Assembly (NCBI GenBank): GCA_050250575.1
Contig: JBFWOJ010000008.1
Coordinates: 62,001-126,000 of the forward strand
Reading direction: 5' to 3'
DNA length: 64,000 nt
DNA from: SHVO01 sp050250575
Lineage (GTDB): Bacteria; Pseudomonadota; Alphaproteobacteria; Rhodospirillales; Rhodospirillaceae
The position numbers and the translations under genes were made by a program. Positions 52,071 through 59,322 of this stretch are shown piece after piece (position 1 is the first letter of the stretch; every line of letters begins with the position of its first letter). Below the pieces are notes generated by a model. It was not told the DNA's origin, ran no database searches, and was given only the letters and a program-made list of their open reading frames with translations.

Positions 52071-54985
52071 GCGCGTCTTTTGGTTTTCGCGGGAACGGCC
52101 TCGAGCCGCTCCTTGAGGAATCGCCCGGTGTAGCTCTCCGCCACCTTCACCACCTCCTCAGGCGTGCCGGTGGCCACAATGCGGCCCCCGCCCGAGCCGC
52201 CTTCGGGGCCGAGATCGATGATCCAATCGGCGGTCTTTATGACCTCCAGGTTGTGCTCGATCACCACCACGCTGTTACCTTGATCGACGAGGGTGTGGAG
52301 CACTTCCAGCAGCTTGCGCACGTCTTCGAAGTGCAGACCCGTCGTCGGCTCGTCGAGGATGTAGAGCGTACGTCCCGTGGCGCGCTTCGACAGTTCCTTC
52401 GCAAGCTTCACGCGCTGGGCTTCGCCGCCCGACAGCGTGGTCGCCTGCTGGCCGAGGTGGATGTAACCGAGGCCGACCTTCTTCAGGAGGTCCATCTTCT
52501 CGCGGATCACCGGCACGGCCTTGAAGAACTCGCAGGCTTCTTCGATGGTCATATCGAGCACGTCGGCGATGCTCTTGCCCTTGAAGTGCACTTCCAGGGT
52601 CTCGCGGTTGTAGCGCTTTCCTTTGCAGACGTCGCACGTGACGAACACGTCGGGCAGGAAGTGCATCTCGATCTTGATGACGCCGTCGCCCTGGCAGGCC
52701 TCGCAGCGACCGCCCTTCACGTTGAAGCTGAACCGCCCCGGCGCGTAACCGCGGGCCTTGGCTTCGGGCAGCTCGGCGAGCCAATCGCGGATGGGGGTGA
52801 AGGCGCCGGTATAGGTCGCCGGGTTGGAGCGCGGCGTGCGTCCGATCGGCGATTGATCTATGTCGATCACCTTGTCGAGTTGATTGATGCCTTCGATCTT
52901 GTCGTGCGGGCCCGGGAGATCGCGCGCGCCATAAAGCTCCTTGGCGAGGCCCTTGTAGAGGGTTTCGATCGTCAGTGAGCTTTTGCCGCCGCCGGAGACG
53001 CCGGTGATGCAGGTGAGCGTGCCGAGGGGGAGGTCGACGGTCACGTTCTTCAGATTGTTCGCGCGCGCGTTCTTGATGGTGAGCTTCTTGCCGTTTCCTG
53101 GACGCCTCCGGTCGGGCACCGGAATGGACTTCGTGCCGGTGAGATATGCCCCGGTGAGGCTCTTGGCATTGCTCATGATGGCCGCCGGCGTGCCTTCGGC
53201 CACGACTTCGCCGCCATGAACGCCCGCGCCGGGGCCCATGTCGATCACATGGTCGGCGGTGCGGATCGCATCTTCGTCATGCTCGACGACAAGGACCGAA
53301 TTGCCGATGTCGCGCAGGCGCCGCAAGGTCTCGAGCAGGCGGTTGTTGTCGCGTTGGTGCAGGCCGATGGACGGCTCGTCGAGCACGTACAAGACGCCGG
53401 TGAGGCCCGATCCGATCTGCGAGGCGAGGCGGATGCGCTGACTCTCGCCGCCGGACAAGGTGCCCGAGTTGCGCGAGAGGGTGAGGTAGTCCAGACCAAC
53501 GTTGTTGAGGAAGTGCAGGCGGTCGTCGATCTCGCGCAGGATCCGGCGGGCGATCTCCATTTGCTTCGGGGTCAGTCCCGTCTGCAGGCCCGCGAACCAG
53601 GCGCCGGCATCGGCGATCGAGAGTTCCGACACCTCGGCGATGTTCTTGGCGGCAATCTTCACAGCCAGCGCTTCGGGCTTCAGGCGCTTGCCGGCGCAGG
53701 CTTCGCAAGGCTGGCTGGTTTGATAGCGTTCGAGCTCCTCGCGCATCCACGTCGAATCTGTTTCGCGCCAGCGGCGCTGGAGATTGTTCACCACGCCTTC
53801 AAACGGCTTGCGGGTCTCGTACTTGCGCACGTCGTCGGAATATTTGATCGCGACTTCGTCGTCACCGGTTCCGTAAAGGACGGCGTTCTTCACTTTGGCC
53901 GGAAGCTTCTTCCACGGCACATCGACCTTGCAGCCGTAGTGCGCGAGCACACCCTTCAGCGCCATGAAATAATAGGGCGACGGGACTGACGACGACGACC
54001 ACGGCGCCACGGCCCCGTCCTCGATCGAGAGGTCTTCGTCCGGCACGATGAGCGCCGGATCGAACAGCATCTTCACGCCAAGACCGTCGCAGGCCGGGCA
54101 GGCGCCGAAGGGGTTGTTGAACGAGAAGAGGCGCGGTTCAATTTCCTCGATCGTGAATCCCGAGACCGGGCAGGCGAACTTCGAGGAGAACACCGTACGG
54201 CCTTTCTCGCCGGGTTTGTCGGCATTCTCGGCGAAGGCGATGCCATCGGCGAGACCGAGCGCGGTTTCCAAGGAGTCCGCGAGCCGCGACTGAATGCCGT
54301 CTTTGACGATGACGCGGTCGACGACGACTTCGATGTCGTGTTTGAACTTTTTATTGAGGCTGGGGACTTCGCCGATCTCGTATAGCGTTCCGTCGACCTT
54401 GACGCGCTGGAAGCCCTTCTTCTGAAGCTCCAGGAATTCTTTTTTGTATTCGCCCTTGCGGCCGCGGGCGATCGGCGCCAGCAAATAGAGCCGCGTGCCT
54501 TCACCCATGGCCATGATACGGTCGACCATCTGCGAGACGGTCTGCGCTTCGATCGGCAGGCCGGTGGCCGGCGAGTAGGGAATGCCCACGCGCGCCCAAA
54601 GAAGGCGCATGTAGTCGTGGATCTCGGTCACCGTGCCGACGGTCGAGCGCGGATTGCGGCTGGTGGTCTTCTGCTCGATGGAGATCGCGGGGGAAAGTCC
54701 CTCAATCGAGTCCACATCGGGCTTCTGCATCAGTTCGAGGAACTGGCGCGCGTAGGCCGAGAGGGATTCGACGTAGCGACGCTGACCCTCGGCGTAGATC
54801 GTGTCGAACGCGAGCGAGGATTTGCCGGAGCCGGAAAGGCCGGTCACCACCACCAGCTTGTTGCGCGGGATGTCGACATTGACGCTGCGCAGATTATGTT
54901 CGCGGGCGCCGCGGACTTTGATGTCGGTGAGCATCTCGGAGATGATGTTTTTCTTTTTGGGGGCGCGGTATGAATCTTTGGGCAT
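52067..54985 (-). CDS. uvrA: Excinuclease ABC subunit A
   Basis: Damage-recognition subunit of nucleotide excision repair. It is 972 aa from the ATG at 54985 (a start five codons earlier and a Met at about 54934 are alternatives). Two ABC ATPase halves are present: Walker A in VVVTGLSGSGKSSLAFDTIY and again in CITGVSGGGKSSLTIETLY, with signature LSGGESQRIRLA and LSGGEAQRVKLA. Zinc modules with CPACDGLG and CEACQGDG, and CDVCKGKRYN, follow. A LexA box lies just upstream, so SOS induction is expected. Confidence 0.96.
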   Translation of the reverse strand: MPKDSYRAPKKKNIISEMLTDIKVRGAREHNLRSVNVDIPRNKLVVVTGLSGSGKSSLAFDTIYAEGQRRYVESLSAYARQFLELMQKPDVDSIEGLSPAISIEQKTTSRNPRSTVGTVTEIHDYMRLLWARVGIPYSPATGLPIEAQTVSQMVDRIMAMGEGTRLYLLAPIARGRKGEYKKEFLELQKKGFQRVKVDGTLYEIGEVPSLNKKFKHDIEVVVDRVIVKDGIQSRLADSLETALGLADGIAFAENADKPGEKGRTVFSSKFACPVSGFTIEEIEPRLFSFNNPFGACPACDGLGVKMLFDPALIVPDEDLSIEDGAVAPWSSSSVPSPYYFMALKGVLAHYGCKVDVPWKKLPAKVKNAVLYGTGDDEVAIKYSDDVRKYETRKPFEGVVNNLQRRWRETDSTWMREELERYQTSQPCEACAGKRLKPEALAVKIAAKNIAEVSELSIADAGAWFAGLQTGLTPKQMEIARRILREIDDRLHFLNNVGLDYLTLSRNSGTLSGGESQRIRLASQIGSGLTGVLYVLDEPSIGLHQRDNNRLLETLRRLRDIGNSVLVVEHDEDAIRTADHVIDMGPGAGVHGGEVVAEGTPAAIMSNAKSLTGAYLTGTKSIPVPDRRRPGNGKKLTIKNARANNLKNVTVDLPLGTLTCITGVSGGGKSSLTIETLYKGLAKELYGARDLPGPHDKIEGINQLDKVIDIDQSPIGRTPRSNPATYTGAFTPIRDWLAELPEAKARGYAPGRFSFNVKGGRCEACQGDGVIKIEMHFLPDVFVTCDVCKGKRYNRETLEVHFKGKSIADVLDMTIEEACEFFKAVPVIREKMDLLKKVGLGYIHLGQQATTLSGGEAQRVKLAKELSKRATGRTLYILDEPTTGLHFEDVRKLLEVLHTLVDQGNSVVVIEHNLEVIKTADWIIDLGPEGGSGGGRIVATGTPEEVVKVAESYTGRFLKERLEAVPAKTKRRA

Positions 54986-55047
54986 GGTGTCCGAATACAC
55001 TGTTGGGAGCGAGGCCTGTTCAGCGGCCGGGGCGCCCGTCGGGCGAA

Positions 55048-55062
55048 GTTCTTGTTATGTTC
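55048..55062. promoter_or_regulatory. LexA (SOS) box in the uvrA upstream region
   Basis: GTTC (55048-55051), seven bases, GTTC (55059-55062): the exact LexA operator type of alphaproteobacteria. It lies 63 bases upstream of the uvrA start and 80 bases upstream of the divergent gene at 55143, so it can control both. Confidence 0.75.
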
Positions 55063-55142
55063 TCGCGAGGTTGTTGTTATTATGCGGAAAGCCGACCCGC
55101 GGCAAGTGACCGTTCAGAGAGACTCAGTGCGGAGAGATAGGC

Positions 55143-55712
55143 GTGAGCTTTGACGACGACGTAGACCCAATCGGGCGACCTGATCCCAAGCTGCGGCTGA
55201 TCGCCATCATCCCGGTCGTTCTGATCGCCGCGGCCTTGCTTGCGTTCATGTACGGCTTCCGCACCGAGGGCCGGAAATACACCACCGCCGCCTGGCGCAC
55301 GCATACGGTGAGCGAGCCGAACATCAACTTTCAGGTCTCGACGCCGGGTTCGCTGATGTCGATCTATCAAAACATGTTGTTCGACGGCGAACCCGCCACG
55401 GCCAAAGTGTTCGTCGGCTCCGACATGGGCACCGACTTCAGCATCACGATCGCCGAGCGCCCCGAAAGCGATCAGCGCACGATCGAGCAAATGTCCAAGA
55501 CGCTGCTTGGCGTGCAGGGCATCCAACCCTTTTCGGGCGCCGGCGGGGCGAGGGCAGTGCTGACCGACTTCGTGCTCGACGACAAACGCACCCAGGCGCG
55601 GGTGATCTTCAAGGACCGCATGCTTTACCAACTGATGGCCTCGGGTCCGGCCAAGACCTTCCCCGTTCAGCAGGCCGATCGCTTCTTTGCCTCGTTCAAG
55701 CTGGGGGATTGA
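55143..55712 (+). CDS. Single-helix envelope protein, paralogue of the downstream lipoprotein
   Basis: A 189-aa protein starting with GTG (or near it), with a short cytoplasmic tail, one membrane helix (about 19-40) and a periplasmic domain. The end, VIFKDRMLYQLMASGPAKTF followed by QADRFFASFKL, closely resembles the end of the lipoprotein at 55929, so they share a fold of unknown function. It is divergent from uvrA across the LexA box. A terminator with T6 follows. Confidence 0.65.
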   Translation: MSFDDDVDPIGRPDPKLRLIAIIPVVLIAAALLAFMYGFRTEGRKYTTAAWRTHTVSEPNINFQVSTPGSLMSIYQNMLFDGEPATAKVFVGSDMGTDFSITIAERPESDQRTIEQMSKTLLGVQGIQPFSGAGGARAVLTDFVLDDKRTQARVIFKDRMLYQLMASGPAKTFPVQQADRFFASFKLGD

Positions 55713-55716
55713 GCGC

Positions 55717-55741
55717 AAACGCCGATAAACCGGCGTTTTTT
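55717..55741 (+). terminator. Rho-independent terminator
   Basis: An 8-bp stem (55717-55724 and 55731-55738), 6-base loop, with a run of T at 55736-55741. Confidence 0.8.
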
Positions 55742-55776
55742 CTGGGCTTGCCAGCCGCTCGGGAAAAAGGTTAAAT

Positions 55777-55791
55777 GTTCTCGTTATGTTT
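55777..55791 (+). promoter_or_regulatory. Near-consensus LexA box
   Basis: GTTC-N7-GTTT (one base from consensus), with the spacer almost the same as in the uvrA box (TCGTTAT against TTGTTAT). It lies 137 bases upstream of the lipoprotein at 55929. Confidence 0.5.
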
Positions 55792-55928
55792 CCCTCGGCG
55801 GCCTTCTCGGAGGTGCGGCCGGCGCGGTCGTCCCCTTAAGACCTAATCAATTGGTATTGTTGCGGTTTTTCGTGCCTGCGGCACGCGTGTTGGCTCCATA
55901 TAGGTCGCCAGAGCGAAAGGTAAACCCA

Positions 55929-56441
55929 ATGACCCGGATTCTCGTCTTTTTGCTCGCCCTTCTTGCGCTTCCCGCCTGCTCCACGCTCCCCGAGCGTGTC
56001 GTGCAGGCGCCCGCCGAAACCTTTTGGATGAGCTACACCGACTGGGCGCGGGGCTTCGCCGTAGAGGCTCCCGGCCGGTTCGAGATCCGTCCGGCGTCCT
56101 ATGAAACGCCGGGCGTCATGACGCCTTACAGCTATACGCTCGATCGCGGCACGCTACGTTTCTCGGTCGTCGCCGTCGAACGCCGCCGCCGTGACGACCG
56201 CGATCACTACACGCTTTCGCGCGACAACGGATTCGACCTGATGGAGTGGGACCGCATCATGGGTACGTCACTGCCGATCTATCAGCGCCACGTTTATCTC
56301 GACGGCAAGATGTATCGCCAGCGCATCGTTTTTACGAAGCGCATGGTTTACGAGCTCCTCGTTTCCGGCCCTGCCGACGTATTCCCGGACTTTGTCGCGA
56401 GCCGTTTTCTTGAATCGTTCGTCGTGATGGTAAAGACGTAA
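55929..56441 (+). CDS. Lipoprotein paralogous to the upstream membrane protein
   Basis: A 170-aa lipoprotein starting at the ATG at 55929 (26 open codons upstream are not coding-like). Lipobox LPAC (Cys about 16). The end RIVFTKRMVYELLVSGPADV then FPDFVASRFLESF aligns with the end of the 55143 protein: RM-[LV]-Y-[QE]-L-x-x-SGPA-x-x-FP, then A-x-RF-x-x-SF. No known family is recognised. ssb follows 47 bases later. Confidence 0.65.
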   Translation: MTRILVFLLALLALPACSTLPERVVQAPAETFWMSYTDWARGFAVEAPGRFEIRPASYETPGVMTPYSYTLDRGTLRFSVVAVERRRRDDRDHYTLSRDNGFDLMEWDRIMGTSLPIYQRHVYLDGKMYRQRIVFTKRMVYELLVSGPADVFPDFVASRFLESFVVMVKT

Positions 56442-56488
56442 GTTCCCCTGTAAGACCTTCTCTCGCTCGTTCACACCTGGAGTCATCA

Positions 56489-56983
56489 ATGGCCGGCAGC
56501 GTCAATAAAGTCATCCTCATCGGCAACCTCGGGCGTGATCCCGAGGTGCGCACCATGCAAAACGGCGGCAAGGTCGCCAATCTGTCGCTGGCCACATCCG
56601 AGAACTGGAAAGACAAGCAGACCGGCGAGCGCAAGGAAAAGACCGAGTGGCACCGCGTGGTGATCTTTGGCCAACTCGCCGACATCGCCGAGCGCTATCT
56701 CAAGAAGGGATCGAAGGTATACGTCTGCGGCCAGCTGCAGACCCGCAAATGGACAGACCAGCAGGGCCAAGAGAAGTACACGACGGAAGTCGTACTTCAG
56801 GGTTTCAACTCCGAACTCACCATGCTTGACGGCAAGGGCGGCGCGGGTGGTGGGGGCGGAATGGGTGACGATGGCGGCGGCTGGGATTCCGGCGCGTCGG
56901 AAAGCGGATCGCGTGGCGGCGGCTTTGCAAAGCAGGGCGCAAAGAAGGGCGGCGACGACATGGATGACGACATCCCGTTCTAA
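56489..56983 (+). CDS. ssb: Single-stranded DNA-binding protein
   Basis: A 164-aa SSB that covers single-stranded DNA in replication and repair. OB-fold (about 5-108): NKVILIGNLGRDPEVR at the start and WHRVVIFGQLADIAERYL; then a Gly-rich flexible tail and the C-terminal hook MDDDIPF that recruits partner proteins. Gene order uvrA-ssb-gyrA is common in alphaproteobacteria, although here extra genes intervene. Confidence 0.96.
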   Translation: MAGSVNKVILIGNLGRDPEVRTMQNGGKVANLSLATSENWKDKQTGERKEKTEWHRVVIFGQLADIAERYLKKGSKVYVCGQLQTRKWTDQQGQEKYTTEVVLQGFNSELTMLDGKGGAGGGGGMGDDGGGWDSGASESGSRGGGFAKQGAKKGGDDMDDDIPF

Positions 56984-57000
56984 AAGGCTTGTACTAGCTT

Positions 57001-57273
57001 ATGCCGTTGCTGTGGATTTCCTTGCTGGCCTTTGTCGGCACCCTGATGGGTGCGATCAATGCGAATTATGATCCGCCGCTCGCCGCAGGGCTGATGGTGG
57101 GGACAAGCTTCTATGCTGCCGGTTTCACCATTCCCGCGATCGCAAGCGCGTTTGGGATCGCCGCGCGCGGACAGAAGGTCTTTGCCTCGGTCATGCTGGC
57201 GCTTGGCTCGACGTCGGTGGCTGCCGCGTTGCTGATCACCGCGCTCAAGATCTACGCAAAGTATTTTCCGTAA
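57001..57273 (+). CDS. Small membrane protein
   Basis: A 90-aa protein with three hydrophobic helices (about 2-20, 25-53 and 60-85), containing SFYAAGFTIPAIASAFGIAA. No family recognised. It is 17 bases after ssb and may be in the same transcript. A short stem-loop straddles its stop codon; the next gene is convergent. Confidence 0.6.
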   Translation: MPLLWISLLAFVGTLMGAINANYDPPLAAGLMVGTSFYAAGFTIPAIASAFGIAARGQKVFASVMLALGSTSVAAALLITALKIYAKYFP

Positions 57274-57278
57274 AGAGC

Positions 57279-57647
57279 TTACGGCTCGGCCAGAATTTGC
57301 TCAGCGTGTTGAAGGCAACCGCTGCTTGCTTGCAGGCCCGTTAAGTGCGTGACGGTCAACTCCACGAGCGCCGCGCGAGCGAGGCTGTCGTTGCACGCGG
57401 GTGCGGCTTCTTCGCTACGCGCGAGCTGCGTGAGGTGTACGCATAAATGGGCAAGGCCGGCGCCGAACTGTGCGCGGCTGAGAGTGTGGATCGTGAGCAA
57501 CGCACGGGCATGGCGCAACCCGAGCTCCCAATTCCCGCTCACCATCGCCTGGGCACTTTGCTTGAGCAACTGATCGGGCGTTCTCGCTTGCGTGGCCAAG
57601 GGCACAGCGCTTAGGAGAAGGGCTGACAGGATTACGGCGTGGTTCAT
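57279..57647 (-). CDS. Small secreted helical protein
   Basis: A 122-aa protein starting at the ATG at 57647 with a signal peptide (about 1-21). The mature part is helical with GNWELGLRHARALLTIHTLS and four Cys, two of which may pair. The pattern resembles a Sel1/TPR-like unit, but the match is weak. No family named. Confidence 0.55.
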   Translation of the reverse strand: MNHAVILSALLLSAVPLATQARTPDQLLKQSAQAMVSGNWELGLRHARALLTIHTLSRAQFGAGLAHLCVHLTQLARSEEAAPACNDSLARAALVELTVTHLTGLQASSGCLQHAEQILAEP

Positions 57648-57871
57648 GACGCCGGAAGACTCGCAAAGAATGCCTCTTGTCTCCAATGAAGATTGTGGGT
57701 CGACTTCCTTTCAGTTTTGCGACCAGGCCCTGTTCCGCCGATCAGAAGGCCTCCGGATCCGGTGCCTCAACATTCGTTGCAGGAACTTCTGATCGCGATA
57801 TGGCACTGGATTTCATATTTGCCAGCGTCCCGATGGGGTTACGCAAGGCGGTGCCATCACGTATTTCAGAC

Positions 57872-58804
57872 TCAGATGACGGCCGCATCGTACTCGCGCT
57901 TCAGCCGCGCGACGAGGTCGGCGACCGGTGGGATGTCGTCGATCGTACCGACCCCGTGGCCGGCCGACCAGATATCGCGCCAGGCCTTGAACTCGTCCGG
58001 GCGTTCGTCGATCCCGAGGTTAGCGCCCTCGCGCACCCCGCTCACCTTCGCCGGATCGAGACCGCGCGAGACGATCGAGTGTTTGAGGTAGTTGGCCGGA
58101 ACGCCGCTGAAGTAGGGCGTGTAGACGATGTCCGCCATCGAGCTCTGCACGATCATCTCTTTGTATTGGTCGTCGGCCGAGGCTTCCTTCGTGGCGATGA
58201 ATCGCGTGCCCATGTAGCCGAGATCGGCTCCCATCAGCTGCGCCGCCTTCAGCTGAGCGCCGTTCGACAGGGCGCCGGCAAGCAGGATCGTTCCGGCGAA
58301 GATACGGCGGACTTCGGCGACAAGTGCGAAGGGCGACATTGTGCCCGCATGTCCTCCGGCGCCCGCACTCACAAGGATCAATCCGTCAACGCCCGCCTGG
58401 ATCGCTTTCTGGGCGTGACGGATGGTGGTGACATCGTGGAATACGATTCCGCCGTAAGCGTGGATACGTTTGACGAACTCGCTCGGGTCCCCCACGGATG
58501 TGATAACGAAAGGGACCTTGTGCTTGATCACCAGCTCCGTGTCTTCCATCAGGCGTGTGTTGGTCCGATGCACGATCAGATTCGCCCCGAAGGGCGCGGC
58601 CTTCGGATCGTTCTTCAGCGCCGCCGCGATTTCCGTCAGCCATGCATCGAGCTGCTCAAGCGGACGGGCATTCAAGGTCGGGAAAGCACCAGGCACTCCG
58701 GCTTTGCATTGCGCGATGACGAGCGAAGGGCGCGAGACCAGAAACATCGGCGCCCCGACGACCGGCACCGCCAATCGGTTTCGAAACAACTCAGGTAACG
58801 GCAT
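57872..58804 (-). CDS. Nitronate monooxygenase-family flavoprotein
   Basis: A 310-aa FMN-dependent TIM-barrel (2-nitropropane dioxygenase-like). It shows the N-terminal VPVVGAPMFLVSRPSLVIAQ, the central LILVSAGAGGHAGT with the catalytic His, and GADLGYMGTRFIATKEA in the FMN phosphate-binding region. Members oxidise alkyl nitronates, although many are enoyl-type reductases. No partner genes. It is followed by a 518-base non-coding stretch toward gyrA. Confidence 0.9.
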   Translation of the reverse strand: MPLPELFRNRLAVPVVGAPMFLVSRPSLVIAQCKAGVPGAFPTLNARPLEQLDAWLTEIAAALKNDPKAAPFGANLIVHRTNTRLMEDTELVIKHKVPFVITSVGDPSEFVKRIHAYGGIVFHDVTTIRHAQKAIQAGVDGLILVSAGAGGHAGTMSPFALVAEVRRIFAGTILLAGALSNGAQLKAAQLMGADLGYMGTRFIATKEASADDQYKEMIVQSSMADIVYTPYFSGVPANYLKHSIVSRGLDPAKVSGVREGANLGIDERPDEFKAWRDIWSAGHGVGTIDDIPPVADLVARLKREYDAAVI

Positions 58805-59322
58805 CTATTCCCCCGGTAACGAGGTGCCGTTGGTATCACGCCTGTCTTCAATCGCAAAAAACACGGCGATTGAGAATATATTGCATTGCACCATTCGATG
58901 GCCGATGACGATCAACATTTGTTTGGGATCCCCCCCATTTTGACCGCCGCGCGAGCCTGTGCCGCCGTGGCGAAGCCACTACAAGCGCTCGGATTCGCGC
59001 GGGGCTGCTCCAACCCATGCCGCGTGAGGCTATCATGCGACGCCGGCCGCATTCGCCTCCCCGATCCTATAGGCTAGAAACCCCCGGAAAGCCTGCGCAA
59101 GTAATGCCTACCCCTCGCGCCTGCGGCCGCGTGCGCCGCCAGGTACGCCGGCGTTGTACCGAGGTTGGCCGATCTGCTAGATTTTGTGGGTCCTCTCCGT
59201 CCGGCTCCGGGCGGCAAGATCGACCCTGATCGCAGGTCTGCTGGGCCCTTCGTGTTCGGCCTGTGCAATGCAGCAAAAGGCCGGAGCCAGGACGTTTTTT
59301 GTGAATTTCAGCGAGTGAGCCG
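58805..59322. other. 518-base region between a divergent pair
   Basis: No gene is recognised. The left part (58850-58910) is A/T-rich and suits promoters for the minus-strand flavoprotein gene. Open frames of about 60-100 aa occur on both strands (for example 58886-59077 and 59067-59375) but lack ribosome-binding sites and family resemblance. The right part presumably holds the gyrA promoter and leader. Confidence 0.5.

Noticed and set aside
57740..57794. Inverted GATCAGAAG/CTTCTGATC pair 37 bases apart as an attachment site or IS end
   Set aside because: Only 9 bases long, no transposase or duplication; probably chance.
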